DNA from: Brevibacillus sp042683565
GTDB taxonomy: Bacteria > Bacillota > Bacilli > Brevibacillales > Brevibacillaceae
Assembly: GCF_042683565.1 (NCBI RefSeq)
Contig: NZ_JBHUJW010000021.1
Coordinates: forward strand, 1 to 64,000
Direction: 5' to 3'
Length of the DNA stretch: 64,000 nt
Shown: positions 60,626 to 64,000 of the stretch, piece after piece
How positions within the stretch are numbered: position 1 is the first letter of the stretch
Layout: every line of letters starts with the position of its first letter
The notes under the pieces: generated by a model
What the model saw: the letters and a program-made list of their open reading frames with translations, nothing else
Told to the model about the DNA's origin: nothing
The model's database searches: none
Translations under genes and position numbers: made by a program

Positions 60626-60817
60626 CTATTTGATCCTTGCGATGGAGAGGTTGATGCGTACGGTGTATCCTTGGATGATGCCCTGTTCCTCCATCCGCCT
60701 GATCCGGTTGCCGACGGCCTGGCCGCTCAAATGGACGCGCTCGCCGATGTCCTTCCACTGCAGGCGGCTGTTTTCTCGCAGCAGGGCGAGGATGGACAGA
60801 TCCGTATGATCGAGCAT
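60626..60817 (-). CDS. Stand-alone AsnC-type helix-turn-helix protein (63 residues)
   Basis: The sequence is a complete Lrp/AsnC DNA-binding domain: LDHTDLSILALLRENSRLQWKDIGERVHLSGQAVGNRIRRMEEQGIIQGYTVRI. It stops where the ligand-binding RAM domain should begin; family members usually have about 150 residues. The ribosome site AAAGGAG and ATG 60817 are good. No continuation of the RAM domain is apparent in the other frames. It may be a functional mini-regulator or a truncated remnant. A 15-bp palindrome overlaps its ribosome site. Confidence 0.75.
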   Translation of the reverse strand: MLDHTDLSILALLRENSRLQWKDIGERVHLSGQAVGNRIRRMEEQGIIQGYTVRINLSIARIK

Positions 60818-60826
60818 GCCAATCTC

Positions 60827-60841
60827 CTTTCACGGTGAAAG
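60827..60841. promoter_or_regulatory. 15-bp palindrome over the AsnC-type gene leader
   Basis: CTTTCAC-G-GTGAAAG is a perfect palindrome overlapping the ribosome site of the mini-AsnC gene and facing the divergent metallo-hydrolase gene. It is a candidate operator. Confidence 0.45.
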
Positions 60842-60944
60842 TCGATTGGAGGCTGTTCCTTTCGCGGAATCAGCGGCATCCGTCGTACAATAATGGCAAG
60901 GTTCCTTCATTATACAAGTATACAAGGCAAAGGAGAGAGCGAAT

Positions 60945-61709
60945 ATGCACATTCAGCTCGTGCGGCATGCGACGTTGCGCGTGACGTATAAAGGGCGCAC
61001 CTTGCTGGTAGACCCGATGTTCAGCCGGGCAGGGGAGCTGCCGGCGACTCCGAATACACCCAACCAAAGGCCCAATCCCGGCGTGGAGCTGCCGATGTCT
61101 GTCAGCGAAGCGGTCGCTGGCGTGGACGCCATCCTGGTTACCCACACGCACCGCGACCATCTGGACGACGCAGCGGTGAGCCAGCTTCCGAAGCACGTAC
61201 CGCTTTTTTGCCAGCCGCCAGACCGGGAAAAGCTGCTGGAGCACGGCTTTGAACAGGTAAACGTGGTGGACTCGCAAGCCGAGTGGGAAGGCATCCGGCT
61301 GCATCGGACAGGGGGGCGTCATGGCACCGGCGAGATCGGGGAGAAAATGGGACCCGTATCTGGATTTGTGCTAAAGGCTGCAGATGGCAGCGAGCCGACG
61401 CTCTATTTGACAGGGGACACGATCTGGTGCGGGGAAGTGGAGCAAGCGCTGGCCGCCTATCGTCCGGACGTCATCGTGAGCTTTGCCGGGGCTGCCCGGT
61501 TTTTGACCGGAGACCCGATTACCATGACCAAGGAGGACGTCGCACAGCTGGCATTGGCTGCACCCGACAGCCGAATCTTCGTCGCGCACATGGAAGTGTG
61601 GAACCATTGTCTGCTGAGCAGAAGCGAGCTGCGCGCCTATTTGGGCGAGCGGCAGCTGGCCGAACGGGTAACGGTGCCTGATGATGGGGAAACCGTAGAT
61701 TATTCGTGA
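60945..61709 (+). CDS. MBL-fold metallo-hydrolase (UlaG-like)
   Basis: A 254-residue beta-lactamase-fold protein. It begins with MHIQLVRHATLRVTYKGRTLLVDPMFS, and the metal motif THTHRDHLDD corresponds to HxHxDH. Later metal residues are in LYLTGDTIWC and VAHMEVWNHC. The long N-terminal strands resemble UlaG-like lactonases, but the substrate is unknown. It is divergent from the AsnC-type gene, with GGCAAAGGAGAG as ribosome site. A terminator follows. Confidence 0.87.
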   Translation: MHIQLVRHATLRVTYKGRTLLVDPMFSRAGELPATPNTPNQRPNPGVELPMSVSEAVAGVDAILVTHTHRDHLDDAAVSQLPKHVPLFCQPPDREKLLEHGFEQVNVVDSQAEWEGIRLHRTGGRHGTGEIGEKMGPVSGFVLKAADGSEPTLYLTGDTIWCGEVEQALAAYRPDVIVSFAGAARFLTGDPITMTKEDVAQLALAAPDSRIFVAHMEVWNHCLLSRSELRAYLGERQLAERVTVPDDGETVDYS

Positions 61710-61764
61710 CAGCCGCGAAGAGTTGCAATCGGACGGCAAAAAAGAAGAAGGCAACGATGGAGAG

Positions 61765-61790
61765 CCTCCGCTGAATAAGCGGGGGTTTTT
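61765..61790 (+). terminator. Terminator after the metallo-hydrolase gene
   Basis: CCTCCGCT pairs with AGCGGGGG (one wobble) over a 5-base loop, followed by T. The rest of 61710-61957 is the promoter region of the next gene; nothing else seen. Confidence 0.8.
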
Positions 61791-61957
61791 CGTACAGCCA
61801 AGACTGGCGAAGATTCTGATGCAGTATAAGGGCAGCCAAGACTTCGCTAAAGGGCTTGGCAAAGCCAAACTTTTTCAGGCTCGTCCAGCATTTGACAAAC
61901 GAAAAACCACGTAATAAACTATTTTTTCGTAAATGAATAATATCACGAGGTGTTTTT

Positions 61958-62554
61958 GTGGCCCACGAACAGTTGGATACGTACGTAGTCGAATCGCCGG
62001 AGCAGGCGATGGCCCTGCTCAACCCGCTGCGTGCCGAAATCTTGAGCCGTTTGACAGAGCCGGCTTCTGCAGCGGAAGTGGCACGGGGGATCAATGAAAT
62101 TCCGCAGCGCGTAAACTACCACCTGAAAGCACTGGAAAAGGTGGGGCTGGTGCGCAAGGTCGGCAGCCGCCAGGTGCGCAATTTGGTCGAGGTGCTCTAC
62201 CTGGCGATTGCCAGAACGTACATCTTGTCCGAAGCGTTGAACTGGGCGAGCGATACGGTTCAGCAGATGAAGGATCAGGGAGCCCTGTCGCATCTGGTCC
62301 ATACGGCGGAGCGGATCAAGCGGGATGCTCTGCTGCTGATGGAGCGCTCCGATCAGGAGACCGAGATTCCGAGCGCCACGCTGGACGCCACCATTCGTCT
62401 CGTCAGTGCGGAGCAGCGCAGCGCGTTCGTGGAGGAGTACGTGCAGCTGGTCAACCAGCTGGTGAAGAAGTATCAGACCCATGCAGACGGACAGGAGACG
62501 TATCAGGTGATCCTCGCTGTCTACCCGAAAGAAGCAAAAGTATGGAGGCGATAA
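61958..62554 (+). CDS. ArsR-like winged-helix regulator
   Basis: A 198-residue regulator with an N-terminal ArsR/YceK-type winged helix (ALLNPLRAEILSRLTEPASAAEVARGINEIPQRVNYHLKALEKVGLVRKV). The C-terminal region has helices and a VYPKEAKVWRR end. No metal-binding Cys box is present, so this is not a typical metal sensor. The start is GTG 61958 after GAGGTG. It is followed immediately by a small ORF, and its targets are unknown. Confidence 0.85.
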   Translation: MAHEQLDTYVVESPEQAMALLNPLRAEILSRLTEPASAAEVARGINEIPQRVNYHLKALEKVGLVRKVGSRQVRNLVEVLYLAIARTYILSEALNWASDTVQQMKDQGALSHLVHTAERIKRDALLLMERSDQETEIPSATLDATIRLVSAEQRSAFVEEYVQLVNQLVKKYQTHADGQETYQVILAVYPKEAKVWRR

Positions 62555-62557
62555 GGG

Positions 62558-62800
62558 ATGAGTACACAGTCTGCCGGACAAGGCAAACCGAGGCCAGTCG
62601 TCGTGTGGGAGAGCCGGCCTGAGAGGCAGGGGGGCAATGTCGTGGCCCGGCCTTCCCGCATCGGCCGGCCGGGAGTCGTGGAGCAAGAAGCGTCCGTCAA
62701 GAAGTGGACAGTCGGCCCTGCTGACAGCCTGGTTGTCAGCACGAAGGGTTCCGAAACGGATAAACAGCTATCCTGCGTGCAGCAGAGCACGTCGGGATAG
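62558..62800 (+). CDS. Small hypothetical protein (80 residues)
   Basis: Starts 4 bases after the ArsR-like gene, with GGAGG about 10 bases before the ATG. The product is polar, rich in Gly, Arg, Ser and Val, with no recognised domain. Its last ~13 codons lie inside a terminator stem and the stop codon is in the 3' arm, which is unusual. It could be a real short gene or a chance ORF before the terminator. Confidence 0.4.
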   Translation: MSTQSAGQGKPRPVVVWESRPERQGGNVVARPSRIGRPGVVEQEASVKKWTVGPADSLVVSTKGSETDKQLSCVQQSTSG

Positions 62801-62811
62801 CTGTTTTTGCT
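62762..62811. terminator. Bidirectional terminator
   Basis: AAACAGCTATCC and GGATAGCTGTTT form a 12-bp stem with T runs on the plus side and A-rich sequence on the other. It lies between convergent transcripts and can serve the ArsR-like operon and the MFS gene. Confidence 0.85.
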
Positions 62812-62821
62812 TGCCGCAGCA

Positions 62822-64000
62822 CTAGGAGAGGCGCCAGAGGGAGAGGCGGCGATAGACGAGGAAGATCAGCAGATTGCCGGCGGCGGCAGCCAGAAAAGCG
62901 GCCCATGGCCCCTTCCAGACCGTCACCCAGCCGGAGCCGTAGATCGAGAACACCATTCCCAGCTTGAAAATGGAACCCGTGATGCCGCTGATGCGCCCGA
63001 TCAGGTGAGCGGGTGTGGTCTCCTGGCGAAACGTCCAGATGCAGATGCTTTCGACCGTGCCGATCATCCCCGTCAAAAACAGCGACAGGCAAAGCACCCA
63101 CGTATGGTGTGCCAGCGCCATGATGAGGTAGGAGACGCCCAGCAGGAAAATGGTCGTCCCGAGCAGGCGGCCGGTAGAAAAGCGCCTGCGCAGCCGCGTG
63201 ACCAGCGTGCTTCCGATCAGTCCGCCCACTCCCGCGATTGCAAGCACAAGCCCCAGCTGGGAATTGTCCAGCTTCAGCTGATCTTTGGCAAAAAAGATAA
63301 TCATGGAGTCGTATACCCCGGATGTGGCATTGAGGAAGACGACGAGAATCGTGATGTGCCACAGCGGCCGATTGGCGAGCAGCTCCCGCCAGCCTGCGCG
63401 AAAATCGTGCCAGAACGAGCCTTTCGCCACCGGGGAGTCGGGCTTCCTCTCCCGTTCCAAAAGCGAGACGGCGATCAGCGCGGCCAGGTAGGCGATTCCT
63501 GTGAGCAACAGCCCGCTGTGGAGACTGGACAGCAGCAAAATGAACCCGGAGATCGCAGGCCCCATGATCTCGATCAGCGTGAACAAAAAGGAAAAGTGAG
63601 CGTTCGCCGAAGTGAGCAGCGGCTTTTCCACGACCTGCTTGATCATGCTGACGCGGGCGTTGCTGTACCCGTAGTAGCACGCCATCAAGAGGAAGCCGGC
63701 AATGTAGAAATGGACGATCTCGGCCTTGCCTGCCTCGGCCAGCGCATACAGAACAAACAGAAGAATCATCTGTCCGAAGACCATCCATTGCGACCAGCGC
63801 TTCTTGGAAAAGCGGTCCACCCAGACGCCGATGAACATGGCGAGCAACAGATTGGGCAAAAACTCGATGCTTTTCATTGTCGTCACCGCAAGCGGCGAGC
63901 GCGTCATGTCGTAGAGAATGAGCGGGAGCGTCAATTCGTATACTTTTGCACCGCACGTCACGAAGGCAGAACTCAAAAACAGGATGAGAAACGGCCGGTT
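62822..64000 (-). CDS. MFS transporter (5' end outside the window)
   Basis: A reading frame of at least 393 codons that continues past the window edge. It begins in the middle of TM1 (NRPFLILFLSSAFVTCGAKVYELTLPLILYD). Signature segments are MFIGVWVDRFSKKRWSQWMVFGQM (loop 2-3) and ATSGVYDSMIIFFAKDQL in the second half, giving 11 or more helices in view. It belongs to the group of MFS proteins related to macrolide/drug exporters; the substrate is unknown. Only a few N-terminal codons should be missing. Confidence 0.88.
   Translation of the reverse strand, partial: NRPFLILFLSSAFVTCGAKVYELTLPLILYDMTRSPLAVTTMKSIEFLPNLLLAMFIGVWVDRFSKKRWSQWMVFGQMILLFVLYALAEAGKAEIVHFYIAGFLLMACYYGYSNARVSMIKQVVEKPLLTSANAHFSFLFTLIEIMGPAISGFILLLSSLHSGLLLTGIAYLAALIAVSLLERERKPDSPVAKGSFWHDFRAGWRELLANRPLWHITILVVFLNATSGVYDSMIIFFAKDQLKLDNSQLGLVLAIAGVGGLIGSTLVTRLRRRFSTGRLLGTTIFLLGVSYLIMALAHHTWVLCLSLFLTGMIGTVESICIWTFRQETTPAHLIGRISGITGSIFKLGMVFSIYGSGWVTVWKGPWAAFLAAAAGNLLIFLVYRRLSLWRLS

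Overview
The window looks like chromosomal DNA of a spore-forming Firmicute of the Bacillales, most like Brevibacillus or a close Paenibacillaceae relative (inference). The support is strong AGGAGG-type ribosome binding sites, frequent GTG/TTG starts, U-tailed terminators, Spo0M-, YtaF- and YunB-like sporulation proteins, a GlnK/GlnL-type pair, and high GC content. It opens with the last ~37 bases of a 23S rRNA gene and a terminator. No CRISPR array, tRNA, insertion sequence or prophage is visible.

Layout. (1) 0.27-6.9 kb: an RND efflux pair with its own OmpR-type two-component system. (2) 7.1-11.9 kb: a HesB-like protein, a TrmB-type regulator followed by azlCD, then a LytTR regulator and an acetyl-CoA hydrolase/CoA-transferase. 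(3) 12.1-17.5 kb: a four-gene polar amino-acid ABC transporter and a GlnK/GlnL-like system, probably one glutamine-sensing and uptake unit. (4) 17.6-19.3 kb: DoxX, azoreductase and an MhqR-like MarR repressor, sharing a 16-bp operator. (5) 19.5-27.8 kb: an EamA exporter, pseudouridine catabolism (psuK-psuG), copper export (copA-copZ with CsoR-type operators), an odd arginase-family protein, and spo0M. (6) 28.0-29.9 kb: an AT-rich insert with a divergent XRE-cupin regulator and a cysteine-synthase-like enzyme, probably acquired by transfer. (7) 30.2-36.3 kb: ytaF, a Ca2+ P-type ATPase, yunB, a stalk-domain secreted protein and a GNAT.

(8) 36.4-50.0 kb is a redox and respiration region: an NreB/NreC-type oxygen-sensing system with a C-x2-C-x11-C-x2-C cluster; a compact run of six genes (Ala/Pro-rich anchored protein, ApbE flavin transferase, ferric-reductase-like heme-b protein, OmpR regulator, histidine kinase, second heme-b protein); a LytS/LytT-type pair beside a dicarboxylate-type transporter with two cre-like boxes; and a ba3-type cytochrome oxidase including its 55-residue subunit IIa. 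The six-gene run is the best candidate for an undescribed system: a signal-controlled membrane electron-transfer module whose flavinylated partner is not in view.

(9) 50.2-57.9 kb: a 33-residue membrane peptide, an SDR, a nitroreductase, a lipoprotein/OmpR/kinase set, a secreted FG-GAP-like protein and glycerate kinase. (10) 58.1-64.0 kb: a VOC protein, a CPA2-type cation/proton antiporter with a highly structured leader, two small ORFs, a stand-alone AsnC-type DNA-binding domain, a UlaG-like metallo-hydrolase, an ArsR-like regulator, a small hypothetical ORF and an MFS transporter cut by the window edge. Six complete two-component systems in 64 kb is a high density.
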